From positions 1-27,430 of the forward strand of contig JAFXPL010000002.1 of the NCBI GenBank assembly GCA_017527945.1: 27,430 nucleotides of DNA. The letters run 5' to 3'. Position 1 is the first letter of the stretch, and every line of letters begins with the position of its first letter. This DNA comes from Bacteroidales bacterium. Its GTDB lineage: Bacteria > Bacteroidota > Bacteroidia > Bacteroidales > WCHB1-69. This document shows, piece after piece, positions 1-7,354 of this stretch. The notes under the pieces were generated by a model, which was not told where the DNA came from, did not search any database, and worked only from the letters and a program-made list of their open reading frames with translations. The position numbers and the translations under genes are program-made.

Positions 1-134
1 CCGGACACGTCCATCCACGATGACGCATTCAGCACCGCGCTGTCGGCACGAAGCCAAGCGGTGGGGTGCTGGATTTGGGCCGGGGCAGCTATTACACAGG
101 TTGTCAAGGCCAATAAAATGACATATTTGTTCAT
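1..134 (-). CDS. Secreted protein, N-terminal fragment (runs off window start)
   Basis: Reading the minus strand from ATG at 134-132 gives an open frame of 44 codons to the window edge. The protein begins MNKYVILLALTTCVIAAPAQ, a typical signal peptide with a likely cleavage after APA. The mature part starts IQHPTAWLRADSAVLNASSW, and the pattern W-L-(K/R)-A-D-(S/A) followed by W-x-D-x-S is common at the start of LamG/concanavalin-like modules in Bacteroidota exported proteins. This suggests a cell-surface or secreted adhesin- or enzyme-like protein (inference; most of the gene is missing). A TAnnTTTG box 49 nt upstream supports the start. It is divergent from the LytTR regulator gene, with about 355 bp between them. 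Confidence 0.6.
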   Translation of the reverse strand, partial: MNKYVILLALTTCVIAAPAQIQHPTAWLRADSAVLNASSWMDVS

Positions 135-182
135 AACGCAAACAATACTTTTTTCATACGCGTTTTATTTTAATTACGAACA

Positions 183-190
183 CAAAAATA
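183..190 (-). promoter_or_regulatory. Bacteroidetes -7 promoter box for the partial secreted gene
   Basis: The minus strand reads TATTTTTG here, an exact TAnnTTTG -7 element, 49 nt upstream of the ATG at 134. No convincing -33 TTTG was found at the usual distance. Confidence 0.45.
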
Positions 191-456
191 CCTTTTTTCA
201 GCACCCCTTTTCTTCACCGCATCTGAATCCGTCACTTTGTGATGAATATTTTTAAAAATGAGAATATAAAATGGAATGAGATTTTAAAACGCGCCACAAC
301 ATCATAATATTCAGCATGTTACACATCATGTTATTTATGCCGATAGATTATCGTTTCTCACACAAAACACCGCCGAATGCATTTGTTTTAATCCTCGTCC
401 CTTTCATTTTTTTGCTGAAATGAGAATACAAAAAGGTCTTGTTGGGGAAAAAATAC

Positions 457-464
457 TACCTTTG
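457..464 (+). promoter_or_regulatory. -7 promoter box for the LytTR regulator gene
   Basis: TACCTTTG matches TAnnTTTG exactly, 25 nt before the ATG at 490, implying a leader of roughly 20 nt. TTG triplets at 439-441 and 442-444 are closer than the usual -33 spacing, so the upstream element is uncertain. Confidence 0.55.
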
Positions 465-489
465 CCAAGAAAATGTAATTTGAAAGTGT

Positions 490-1629
490 ATGCTATCCAA
501 CCAAAGAACCGTTTATGTCATTATGGGGCAGGTGATTTTTTCTGCACTATTTGTTTGGTATTTCATTCAAAACAGTTTCCTAAGGCCCGACAATGGAGTA
601 GCCATGGAATGCGGTATTGCGCTGATTCTTGTGGCGGCCATGGCGGTCAACTACTGGCTCCTTTACCCTATTTTCTTCAAAAGGCACTCCTTTTGGCTGT
701 ACGCTCTTGTGACAATCGCCGAGACCGCTCTGATTGCTTCAATCGAATATCGCATGACTATAGAGGAAACGCTCCTGTTTGTGCCTCTTGAATTGACTGA
801 TGCGTTAACATTGAAAATAAAGAGCATTTATTATTTCAATCTCCTTTTGCGCGACACCTGTCTGGTGGCCTTTGCAGGTCTTATGGCAGACCATTTGGGC
901 CAAAAGTTCAGGCTGCTGGACACAGACTATCTCATGTTGAAACGAAAAGGCCAAATGCTTGTGCAACTAAATGGTAAAGAAGACTGCATTATTGATGCAA
1001 ACAGCATCTCCTACGTGCGGCAAAGCCAAAACTACACGAACATATACACCATTGATGGGAAGAAATATACAAGACGAGGTACGCTTAATTATTTTGAGAT
1101 GGCGCCGGAAGAGCTTCAAGGCGTCAAAATATCCAGAAACACCATAGTCTTCATGCCTTATGTGCAAGCGTGGGACAATGAGGAAGTGACCGTCATGACC
1201 ATGAAATCCCCGTGCAAATTCGAGAAGTTGCCCATAGGCAAGGCCATTGCCACCACGGCAATGGCCGAGATGCAGAAGTATCAGAACAAGGTGCTGAATG
1301 AGAGCGACGTCTCAGAAAATGTTGTAAACCAAGATGCTTCGGAAACAGAGGAAAACGAGAAAAAGATTGTGGACACTCATGTTGAAAAAAAGAAGCCCGA
1401 ACGACAGGTGAAACCGATAGCAGAAAACAAAAAGGTCACCATAATCCGAAAATTTATTTTCCATCATCCAGACTGCAATATACACGATATTGTCAATGGC
1501 ACCAAGATTCCGAAAAGCACGGTGACGCGTTATTTGAAAGAGCTGCGGTCGCAGAACCTTGTCAAATATGTCGGTGCCAAAAAGAACGGAGGGTATCGTG
1601 TAGAGGAACAGCAGCAAATGCCCGTATAA
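490..1629 (+). CDS. Membrane-anchored LytTR transcriptional regulator with C-terminal winged helix
   Basis: 379 aa. Four hydrophobic segments (about residues 8-27, 39-63, 67-86, 115-134) form an N-terminal membrane domain. Residues about 157-252 look like a LytTR DNA-binding domain: the core SISYVRQSQNYTNIYT is followed by a positively charged strand and ISRNTIVFMPYV. A charged, acidic linker (about 255-312) leads to a second DNA-binding module at about 313-372: FIFHHPDCNIHDIV, then KIPKSTVTRYLKEL as the likely recognition helix, and a wing ending NGGYRV, as in MarR/IclR-type winged helices. No receiver domain is present, so the signal is probably sensed in the membrane or by the C-terminal part. 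The gene stands alone between a divergent gene and a convergent operon, with its own -7 box and terminator. The chosen ATG has a promoter 25 nt upstream. Targets are unknown. Confidence 0.85.
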   Translation: MLSNQRTVYVIMGQVIFSALFVWYFIQNSFLRPDNGVAMECGIALILVAAMAVNYWLLYPIFFKRHSFWLYALVTIAETALIASIEYRMTIEETLLFVPLELTDALTLKIKSIYYFNLLLRDTCLVAFAGLMADHLGQKFRLLDTDYLMLKRKGQMLVQLNGKEDCIIDANSISYVRQSQNYTNIYTIDGKKYTRRGTLNYFEMAPEELQGVKISRNTIVFMPYVQAWDNEEVTVMTMKSPCKFEKLPIGKAIATTAMAEMQKYQNKVLNESDVSENVVNQDASETEENEKKIVDTHVEKKKPERQVKPIAENKKVTIIRKFIFHHPDCNIHDIVNGTKIPKSTVTRYLKELRSQNLVKYVGAKKNGGYRVEEQQQMPV

Positions 1630-1708
1630 CGAGCCCTAAATTTCAAACAGCAGCTTAACATGCATCCCAAAACACGGTCTGCGGGACGCGGACGACTCCA
1701 TGCGCCAA

Positions 1709-1745
1709 GTTCCGCGCAGATACGCGAAATATGCGGAACGTTTTT
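1709..1745 (+). terminator. Intrinsic terminator after the LytTR regulator gene
   Basis: A perfect 7-bp stem, GTTCCGC (1709-1715) with GCGGAAC (1733-1739), is followed by GTTTTT (1740-1745). It lies 80 bp past the stop codon. The opposite strand has no T tract, so it should act on plus-strand transcripts only. Confidence 0.75.
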
Positions 1746-1747
1746 CC

Positions 1748-2878
1748 TCAGCTGTAATTGTGGTCCAAGACAAGATTGAACTGATAGTCGGGGAAACGCC
1801 GGCAAAGGTCGCTTCGTATGGCTTCCACAAACGCCGTCTCGTCCTTCACCGTGTCGTTGGGCACAACATCCACCGTGACGAGCTTGCGGTCCTCGTAGCA
1901 GTAGAAGGCATGGGCCTGCAAGACTCCCGGATGACGGCTGATGTACTCCAGCACAGCTTGCTGGAGGCGGGCCATCGGGGTGTCTCCGGTGTGCACGGCA
2001 TAGATTCCCACCGTCATCACAATGCCGAAATCCTTGAAGAAAGCCTCCGACATGGTGCGCGTGAGCAGATGCACCTCGCGGGCCGTGAGCGTGTCGGGCA
2101 CACTCACGTGCAGCGAGCCGATCATCATGTTGGGCCCGTAATTGTTCACAACGATGTCATACACCCCATAGACATTGTCGAACGACAACGCCTTCTCCTT
2201 CAAAGCATTCACTAATTCCGGAGAGATGCGGCTCCCCAACAGCTCGCCGACGGGCGAAGAAATCATCTCCAAGCCGGCCTTGACGATGAGCAGCGAGATC
2301 AGGGTGCCGATGATGCCATCGAGATTGACGTGCCAGATGAGCATGATGCCCGCCGACACGAGGGTGGAGAGCGTCACCAAGGCATCGAACAGGGCATCTG
2401 CGCCGCTCGCGACCAACGCATCGCTCTTCAGGGCCTTCCCTTGCCGCTTCACGTAAGTCCCCAGAACCAGCTTCACGGCCACCGCCACGATGATGACCGT
2501 CAGCGTGAGCGTTGAGTACGAGGGCGCGGTGGGTGCCGCGATCTTCTTCACAGACTCCACCAACGAAGCCACGCCCGCGGAAATCACAATCAGGGAGATG
2601 ACGATGGCGCTGAAGTACTCCACACGACCATGCCCGAAGGGGTGCTCGCGGTCGGCAGGGCGCTCCGAAAGCTTGGTGCCCACAATGGTGATCACCGACG
2701 ACAACGCGTCGCTGAGGTTGTTCACCGCATCCATCACAATGGCGATGGCACCGGCCGCCAAACCCACGACGGCCTTGAAAACTGCCAACAAGACGTTGGC
2801 CAAAACGCCCACAACACTTACGCGAATAATCTGTCTGTTCCTTTCCATAATGACTGCTTGTGTCTTTAAATCTTCCAC
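1748..2878 (-). CDS. Cation diffusion facilitator (CDF) family metal exporter
   Basis: 376 aa inner-membrane cation/proton antiporter. The CDF signature in the second TM helix, MDAVNNLSDALSS (residues 49-61), is followed by HPFGHGRVEYFSA. A C-terminal cytoplasmic dimerisation domain (from about residue 215, YDIVVNNYGPN...) has the usual length. The transport-site pairs read N53-x3-D57 in TM2 and D-x3-D in TM5 (SGADALFDAL), rather than the H-x3-D pairs of typical zinc exporters. From memory, manganese exporters such as pneumococcal MntE have the N/D pattern, so Mn or Fe is a plausible substrate (inference). It is the last gene of the minus-strand run, starting 9 nt after the tamL stop. An alternative start is M11 (MERNRQ). 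Confidence 0.9.
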   Translation of the reverse strand: MEDLKTQAVIMERNRQIIRVSVVGVLANVLLAVFKAVVGLAAGAIAIVMDAVNNLSDALSSVITIVGTKLSERPADREHPFGHGRVEYFSAIVISLIVISAGVASLVESVKKIAAPTAPSYSTLTLTVIIVAVAVKLVLGTYVKRQGKALKSDALVASGADALFDALVTLSTLVSAGIMLIWHVNLDGIIGTLISLLIVKAGLEMISSPVGELLGSRISPELVNALKEKALSFDNVYGVYDIVVNNYGPNMMIGSLHVSVPDTLTAREVHLLTRTMSEAFFKDFGIVMTVGIYAVHTGDTPMARLQQAVLEYISRHPGVLQAHAFYCYEDRKLVTVDVVPNDTVKDETAFVEAIRSDLCRRFPDYQFNLVLDHNYS

Positions 2879-2887
2879 CTTTAACCG

Positions 2888-5284
2888 TTAAAAAGCGTAC
2901 CCAATCGCCAGCTTGAAACCCTGCGCAAAACGATAACGCTGACGGTCTGACAATATCCACTCGGCATTGATGACACGCCCTTCCGCCTCGCTGCGCGTGG
3001 GGTCATACACCGGCACGGCATAGTCCAAACGGATGACGAAAAAGTCGAAGTCCAACCGCAGGCCGACCCCGACATCCACGGCAAACTCCTTATAGAAACG
3101 CTTGAAATCGAAATTCGCGCCCGGCATGTCGGGATATTCCCGCGACAGCCAGATGTTGCCGGCATCCACGAAAAGACCATATTTGAACGAGCGGTAGATC
3201 GTGCCCCGATATTCAATGTTGAACTCTATCTTGATGTCGCCCGTGTACAGCGAATCACTGCCATGCACGTAGCTTCCCGGACCCAACCCGCGGTAGCCCC
3301 AACCGCGCATACTGCTGCTCGTGCCCACGTAAAAGCCCTTCTCGTATGGGATGTACGAGTCTTTGTCCAACGGGATGGCAAAACCCATGAACGAACGCAT
3401 GGCCACCGAATTGTTCTTGTTGATGGTATAGGTATAATTCCACAGCACATCGAGCTTCTCAAAAGCCGAGTATTCGTAACCCAGCGTGTCTAACTTGTTC
3501 TGTCCAAGCGTCCAACGCTCGTTCGGACTGAAAATCGCATTGAGCCCGAGGAGAAGCCCCCCCGACGACTCCACATTCACATTCAAGTGCATGTTGTGTT
3601 TTCTCGACTCCACAAACTTGGGAATCAAGTAATTAAAAGAATATTTGCCCGACAGCAAGAAAAATTTGCCGAACTTGTGCTGATACGATTCCGGGTACTC
3701 CTCGTAATGCAGCAGACGGGAATAGCGCTTGTCGCTGTTGTTGATGGTGCTGACTTCTATAGGACTGACGCTGTGCGAAATATAGGACGAGGGAGCCCAA
3801 CGGTAGGTCAATGCGGTGTTATACATCAGCCGGCGGTACAGTCCCGAATAGTTGATGCCGAAAGTGATAGCCGTGGTTCGCGACATTGAGTTCTCGCTGA
3901 TGTGCCGGTTGAACAGGAGGATGCGGTTCGGGAACTCCAACGAAGCGGAAAGCCCGAACTCAGGATAGGAATACGGGTTGTCCTTCTTGAAAATGTTGTT
4001 CAACGAATAGTAGAAATAACCGCCCGACAGATTGAGGGTCAGGTGCTCCGCGCCGCGAAACAGATTCCGGTTGGTGTAGGTGAACGAGATGTCGGACTTG
4101 TCGTTGCGCAATTCCACCTGGCCGCCAACCACATGCTGCTTTTTCCGAATCATGGAATATAGCACGTCCAAGTAGCCGATTTTGTTGACAGTGTCGAGCA
4201 GAGACTCGTTCTCCCGATACTGAATGTTCGTGTAGTTGAAGTTGTCGAGGCTGCTGAGGGCGCGGCTGCTGGTGCTCCGCGACTGCTGCGTATAAGGCCT
4301 TCCACTGCGCGTGTCAATGGCACCCGCCAGCGTCTTGTAGGAAAAATACGGTTTTGTGAAGCCCTCTTGGGGCTCCTCCAAAAAATAGAAGTTGGATGTG
4401 TCGCGCTTGGAAGCCAACTGGTAATAGGACGTGTCGTAACGGGCCGTCCCCGCCGTCAACGACTGCGCGTCAGGGTTCACATAGACATCGTTGAAGTAAT
4501 ACTTGTAGAGATAACGCGCCGCATTCGAATCGTCCGGCACCCGGAACTGGATGGTGAGCCGCACCGAACGCGGGTCCACACCGAGACTGTCCGGCTCGTC
4601 GTATTCCACATCGCAATGAATGAGCGACTTCTCCACATAATAATACCCTTCGTCGCGGATCAGGTTGATGATGCGCGTCAGCTCTTCGCTGATAATCCGC
4701 TCGTTGTACTGCATTCCCGCCGAGAGCACCGTACCCCGCTGGTTGAGCACCACGATGCGCTTGTACTCCTGAATGGGAATGTCATACTCTATACTACTGA
4801 TACTGTATGGGTTATGCGCTGTAACAAAATAATCGACTTTAGCCTTGTTTTTTTTAGATCCGCGAAAAGTCACCCGATAGTCCACGTCGGAATCAAAATA
4901 GCCTAACTGTTTCATCACGATTTTCAGCTGATCGACAGAATTGACGATTCCCGCGCTGTCGAGCAGCACCGGTGCCTCCCCCATCTTCTCGCGCAGGAAC
5001 TTCTTGAACTTGCTGTCCTTGGTTTGCCCCTCTTTGTCATACGTGGGTTGCCCCCAGTCGTAAAAGACGGTCTTGATCCGGAAGATGTCCATGAACTTCT
5101 TGTTGGTGACCGGCCTGACGTAGGATCTCAGGTTGTCGAAATCGGGGCTCTTCGCATCTTTCACCGTCACTTCGTTTTTCACCAGCATGACCTGTCCCTT
5201 GGGCAGATGGCGTACCGAACTGCAGGAACAGAAAAAGGCCGTGCTGACGACGAGCGCGATGAGAAAGCGAATGCTACGCCTCAT
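2888..5284 (-). CDS. tamL: TamL-type Omp85 outer-membrane lipoprotein (BamA/TamA family)
   Basis: 798 aa from the chosen start MRRSIRFLIALVVS; an upstream in-frame ATG would add 15 residues and spoil the signal peptide. The leader ends FFCSCSSVRHLPKGQ, with C21 (preceded by S) the likely lipidated cysteine, as in Bacteroidota TamL proteins. N-terminal POTRA-like repeats occupy roughly residues 30-340, followed by a C-terminal 16-strand-type barrel. The Omp85 loop-6 motif appears as MRGW at 659-662 within SSSMRGWGYRGLGPGS. The family folds or translocates outer-membrane proteins and normally pairs with TamB, which is not in the window. The start codon overlaps the mreD 3' end by 11 nt, so translation is probably coupled to mreD. 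Confidence 0.85.
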   Translation of the reverse strand: MRRSIRFLIALVVSTAFFCSCSSVRHLPKGQVMLVKNEVTVKDAKSPDFDNLRSYVRPVTNKKFMDIFRIKTVFYDWGQPTYDKEGQTKDSKFKKFLREKMGEAPVLLDSAGIVNSVDQLKIVMKQLGYFDSDVDYRVTFRGSKKNKAKVDYFVTAHNPYSISSIEYDIPIQEYKRIVVLNQRGTVLSAGMQYNERIISEELTRIINLIRDEGYYYVEKSLIHCDVEYDEPDSLGVDPRSVRLTIQFRVPDDSNAARYLYKYYFNDVYVNPDAQSLTAGTARYDTSYYQLASKRDTSNFYFLEEPQEGFTKPYFSYKTLAGAIDTRSGRPYTQQSRSTSSRALSSLDNFNYTNIQYRENESLLDTVNKIGYLDVLYSMIRKKQHVVGGQVELRNDKSDISFTYTNRNLFRGAEHLTLNLSGGYFYYSLNNIFKKDNPYSYPEFGLSASLEFPNRILLFNRHISENSMSRTTAITFGINYSGLYRRLMYNTALTYRWAPSSYISHSVSPIEVSTINNSDKRYSRLLHYEEYPESYQHKFGKFFLLSGKYSFNYLIPKFVESRKHNMHLNVNVESSGGLLLGLNAIFSPNERWTLGQNKLDTLGYEYSAFEKLDVLWNYTYTINKNNSVAMRSFMGFAIPLDKDSYIPYEKGFYVGTSSSMRGWGYRGLGPGSYVHGSDSLYTGDIKIEFNIEYRGTIYRSFKYGLFVDAGNIWLSREYPDMPGANFDFKRFYKEFAVDVGVGLRLDFDFFVIRLDYAVPVYDPTRSEAEGRVINAEWILSDRQRYRFAQGFKLAIGYAF

Positions 5285-5798
5285 TTTTCGTGCGAGAATG
5301 GAAAATATACTCGATACAAAGGATAACAAACACGGAAAAGACCGTATTGCCCAGCATGACTAACAGCGTGTGCCCGAAATTCCGGAACGACATGGTGCCC
5401 AGCATGACAGAGGCCACTTGATAGGCCGCTGTGAGAATCAGCGTGTAAAGGAAAATCCAGCGGAAGTCCTTCACCCCCGGTTCGGGGCGGTTGATGTTCT
5501 CGAACTTGTTGTTGTTGGAGCCATCGAGCATACGGGCCACGTACGGGCGGAAGAACATTATCAGCGTGCAGGCGAAGGAGCTGGCGCCCAGCGTGTGCGC
5601 GAAGGCGTCCACCACGAACCCCGACGCGAACCCGATGAGATACTGCAGCGAAAGAGGCATCTCTAACGGAAGCAGGAAAAGGGCCAGCAGGAAAAGGGCC
5701 GGTGACATGTAGCCGAAAAGAGAGACTTTCTGGCAGATGGCCACCTGCACCACCAGCAAAATCAAGAATCGCAATATGTTAGACAGGACATTATTCAT
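5274..5798 (-). CDS. mreD: Rod shape-determining protein MreD
   Basis: 174 aa, almost entirely hydrophobic, with five or six membrane segments; length is normal for MreD. The start MNNVLSNILRFLILLVVQVA and the central GFASGFVVDAFAHTLGASSF fit the family (a helix with G-x-x-x-D followed by a conserved small-residue stretch). MreD is an inner-membrane part of the elongasome, which guides sidewall peptidoglycan synthesis. The ATG overlaps the mreC stop region by 8 nt, a classical translational coupling. The 3' end overlaps tamL by 11 nt. Confidence 0.9.
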   Translation of the reverse strand: MNNVLSNILRFLILLVVQVAICQKVSLFGYMSPALFLLALFLLPLEMPLSLQYLIGFASGFVVDAFAHTLGASSFACTLIMFFRPYVARMLDGSNNNKFENINRPEPGVKDFRWIFLYTLILTAAYQVASVMLGTMSFRNFGHTLLVMLGNTVFSVFVILCIEYIFHSRTKNEA

Positions 5799-6639
5799 CT
5801 TTGAAATTAGCTTTCAGGGTGTCTAATTCCGATTTGTAGAGATTTTCCACCAAATACACGGTGTAGATGTCTGTGTAATGTGTGGCGAGGTTCACCTTGA
5901 TGGTCAGGAAGCTGGCATTGTTGCCCACCTGAACCTCCTTCACCGTCCCGATGAAGAGCCCCTTCGGGAAGATGTTGGAATAGCCGTTGGTGAACACGGA
6001 ATCGCCAATGTTGATTTCGGAGTGCTGGGGAATGGCCTCAAGGTAGGCCACGCGCGGGTCATTGTCCTCCCAAATGACCGTTCCGTTCTGGTTCGCCGGG
6101 GTGACCACCGCGCTGATCCGTGACTCGGGGTGCAGTATCGGCCGCACCGTGGCGAAATGGGAGGAGACGTCCGTGACCACGCCAGCCACGCCCTCCGGAG
6201 AGAGCACCGCCATGTCGCGCGTCACCCCGTCTTTTTCGCCCTTATCGACAATCATGTAGTTGAACGCCCGGTCGGTGGTGCGGAAGATGACGTGCGCGTA
6301 AGTGTAGTCGTAGAGGCGCACCTGCTGCCGGTTCAAGGAGTCGGGCCGACTCATCGCCGTCAACGTGGTATCGACCTTCTCGATGAACATGTTCTCCCGC
6401 TCGCGCAACAGTTCAATGTTCTGCTTCACCAACGCCTCGTTCTCCGGGCCCAGGCGGAAACGGTGTATCATACCCGCACCGCTCTTCTGAATCGGGCCCA
6501 CGACGCTTTGAGTGGCTCTCGCCAAACGGTAGCCGTTGAACGACAACGACTTACCCAGCATCACGATACTCAGAATCAGAAGAACGGCGAGTACGATGAT
6601 ATGAAATGCCTTCTTGAAAAATTCTATGAGATTATTCAT
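5791..6639 (-). CDS. mreC: Rod shape-determining protein MreC
   Basis: 282 aa. One N-terminal membrane anchor (about residues 12-30), then a helical coiled-coil stretch (about 60-95, LGPENEALVKQNIELLRERE), then the periplasmic beta domain with the typical GVAGVVTDVSSHFATVRPIL and GDSVFTNGYSNIFPKGLFIG motifs. MreC bridges cytoplasmic MreB/MreD and the periplasmic PBP2/RodA machinery. It starts 15 nt after the iorB stop, so it appears to be transcribed from the iorAB promoter. mreB, pbpA/mrdA and rodA, which usually sit next to mreCD in Bacteroidales, are absent. Confidence 0.93.
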   Translation of the reverse strand: MNNLIEFFKKAFHIIVLAVLLILSIVMLGKSLSFNGYRLARATQSVVGPIQKSGAGMIHRFRLGPENEALVKQNIELLRERENMFIEKVDTTLTAMSRPDSLNRQQVRLYDYTYAHVIFRTTDRAFNYMIVDKGEKDGVTRDMAVLSPEGVAGVVTDVSSHFATVRPILHPESRISAVVTPANQNGTVIWEDNDPRVAYLEAIPQHSEINIGDSVFTNGYSNIFPKGLFIGTVKEVQVGNNASFLTIKVNLATHYTDIYTVYLVENLYKSELDTLKANFKDE

Positions 6640-6654
6640 CCGGCAGGGGGAATA

Positions 6655-7233
6655 CTATTTTTTTTCGGCGAGTTCACGTCCGGCCTTGAGACAGGCGAGG
6701 TTCACGTTCACGACATCCTCACCCTTGCGGGCGAAGTTCTCGCGCACGGCATTCTCGATCTCCTCAAACGGCAGCTGCAGATACGGGGAGGCGGCACCGA
6801 GAATCACCATGTTGGAGGAACGGGCGGAGCCCAGGTCCTTGGCGATCTGGTCGGCGTTGATGGCCACACAGTTCTGAATCTTGCCCAGCTCGGCCTTCAA
6901 GGCGTCGAAATCCGGATAGTTCGGGATGTTCACGAAAGGCTGGTCGTTGGTGATCAGCCAGCCGTCCTTCTTCAGCCACGGCAGATAGCGCAACGACTCC
7001 ATCGGCTCCACGGAGATGATCATGTCGGCCTTGCCTAACGGGATCAGGTCGGAGGCGATGGGCGTGTCGGAAAGACGGAAATGGGACTGCACATCGCCGC
7101 CGCGCTGGCTCATGCCGTGCACCTCGGCCTGTTTCATGTACATTCCTCTTTTGATGGCGGCCGCACCCACAATCGTGGCGATGGAGAGGATTCCCTGGCC
7201 GCCTACACCTGCTAATATGATGTCTATTTTCAT
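6655..7233 (-). CDS. iorB: Indolepyruvate ferredoxin oxidoreductase beta subunit
   Basis: 192 aa from MKIDIILAGVGGQGILSIAT. An upstream in-frame ATG at 7299 would add 22 residues that are only the translation of a palindromic repeat and an A-rich leader, so I reject it. The gamma/beta-type 2-oxoacid oxidoreductase fold shows as AGVGGQG (8-14) and the conserved VHGMSQRGGDVQSHFR. With IorA it oxidatively decarboxylates aryl pyruvates made by transamination of aromatic amino acids, giving aryl-acetyl-CoA and reduced ferredoxin (family knowledge). The leader is a run of CAAA-like units with no Shine-Dalgarno. The next gene, mreC, follows after 15 nt. Confidence 0.92.
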   Translation of the reverse strand: MKIDIILAGVGGQGILSIATIVGAAAIKRGMYMKQAEVHGMSQRGGDVQSHFRLSDTPIASDLIPLGKADMIISVEPMESLRYLPWLKKDGWLITNDQPFVNIPNYPDFDALKAELGKIQNCVAINADQIAKDLGSARSSNMVILGAASPYLQLPFEEIENAVRENFARKGEDVVNVNLACLKAGRELAEKK

Positions 7234-7236
7234 TTC

Positions 7237-7262
7237 TTTGTTTGTTTTTGTTTGTTTGTTTG
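7237..7262. repeat. TTTG/CAAA microsatellite in the iorB leader
   Basis: The plus strand shows repeated TTTG units interrupted once by extra T; the iorB mRNA therefore begins with a CAAA-rich unstructured stretch directly before the start codon. A-rich leaders favour initiation in Bacteroidota in the absence of Shine-Dalgarno sequences (inference). Confidence 0.6.
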
Positions 7263-7263
7263 A

Positions 7264-7350
7264 TTCCCAGGGCTCGCTTCGTTCACCCTGGGTTGACATA
7301 GGTCGGGCTTTCAGCCCTTTTTGGAAGAGGTTGATTAACCTCTAACCTAT
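7264..7350. repeat. Cluster of three palindromes between iorA and iorB
   Basis: Three inverted repeats lie in tandem: CCCAGGG (7266-7272) with CCCTGGG (7286-7292); GGGCT (7305-7309) with AGCCC (7313-7317), loop TTC; and AGAGGTT (7326-7332) with AACCTCT (7337-7343), loop GATT. They fill most of the 121-bp gap between the iorA stop and the iorB start. The composition is unlike the neighbouring coding DNA, and the arrangement resembles dispersed REP/BIME-like palindromic elements. I believe similar sequences recur in Bacteroidota genomes, but cannot verify this here. Possible roles are mRNA processing or stabilisation, or partial termination between the two subunits. Confidence 0.7.
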
Positions 7351-7354
7351 ATCA

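Larger units (their letters stand above)
135..489. promoter_or_regulatory. 355-bp divergent intergenic region with repeated motifs
   Basis: AT-rich region between two divergent genes; no credible ORF. It holds a -7 box for each flanking gene (183-190 minus, 457-464 plus). It also holds a 16-bp direct repeat differing at one base (AAATGAGAATATAAAA at 256-271, AAATGAGAATACAAAA at 418-433), a 7-bp direct repeat CATGTTA at 315-321 and 327-333 (12-bp period), and a perfect inverted repeat CGATA-GAT-TATCG at 341-353. Any of these could be operators for the adjacent LytTR regulator, but that is inference. Confidence 0.4.

Noticed and set aside
61..255. 64-codon plus-strand open frame at the window start
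   Set aside because: It overlaps, antisense, the signal-peptide-bearing minus-strand gene fragment and that gene's -7 box.
7234..7299. Upstream ATG of iorB giving a 22-residue extension
   Set aside because: The extension translates the palindromic repeat and CAAA-rich leader, while the protein family starts at MKIDIILAGVGGQG.
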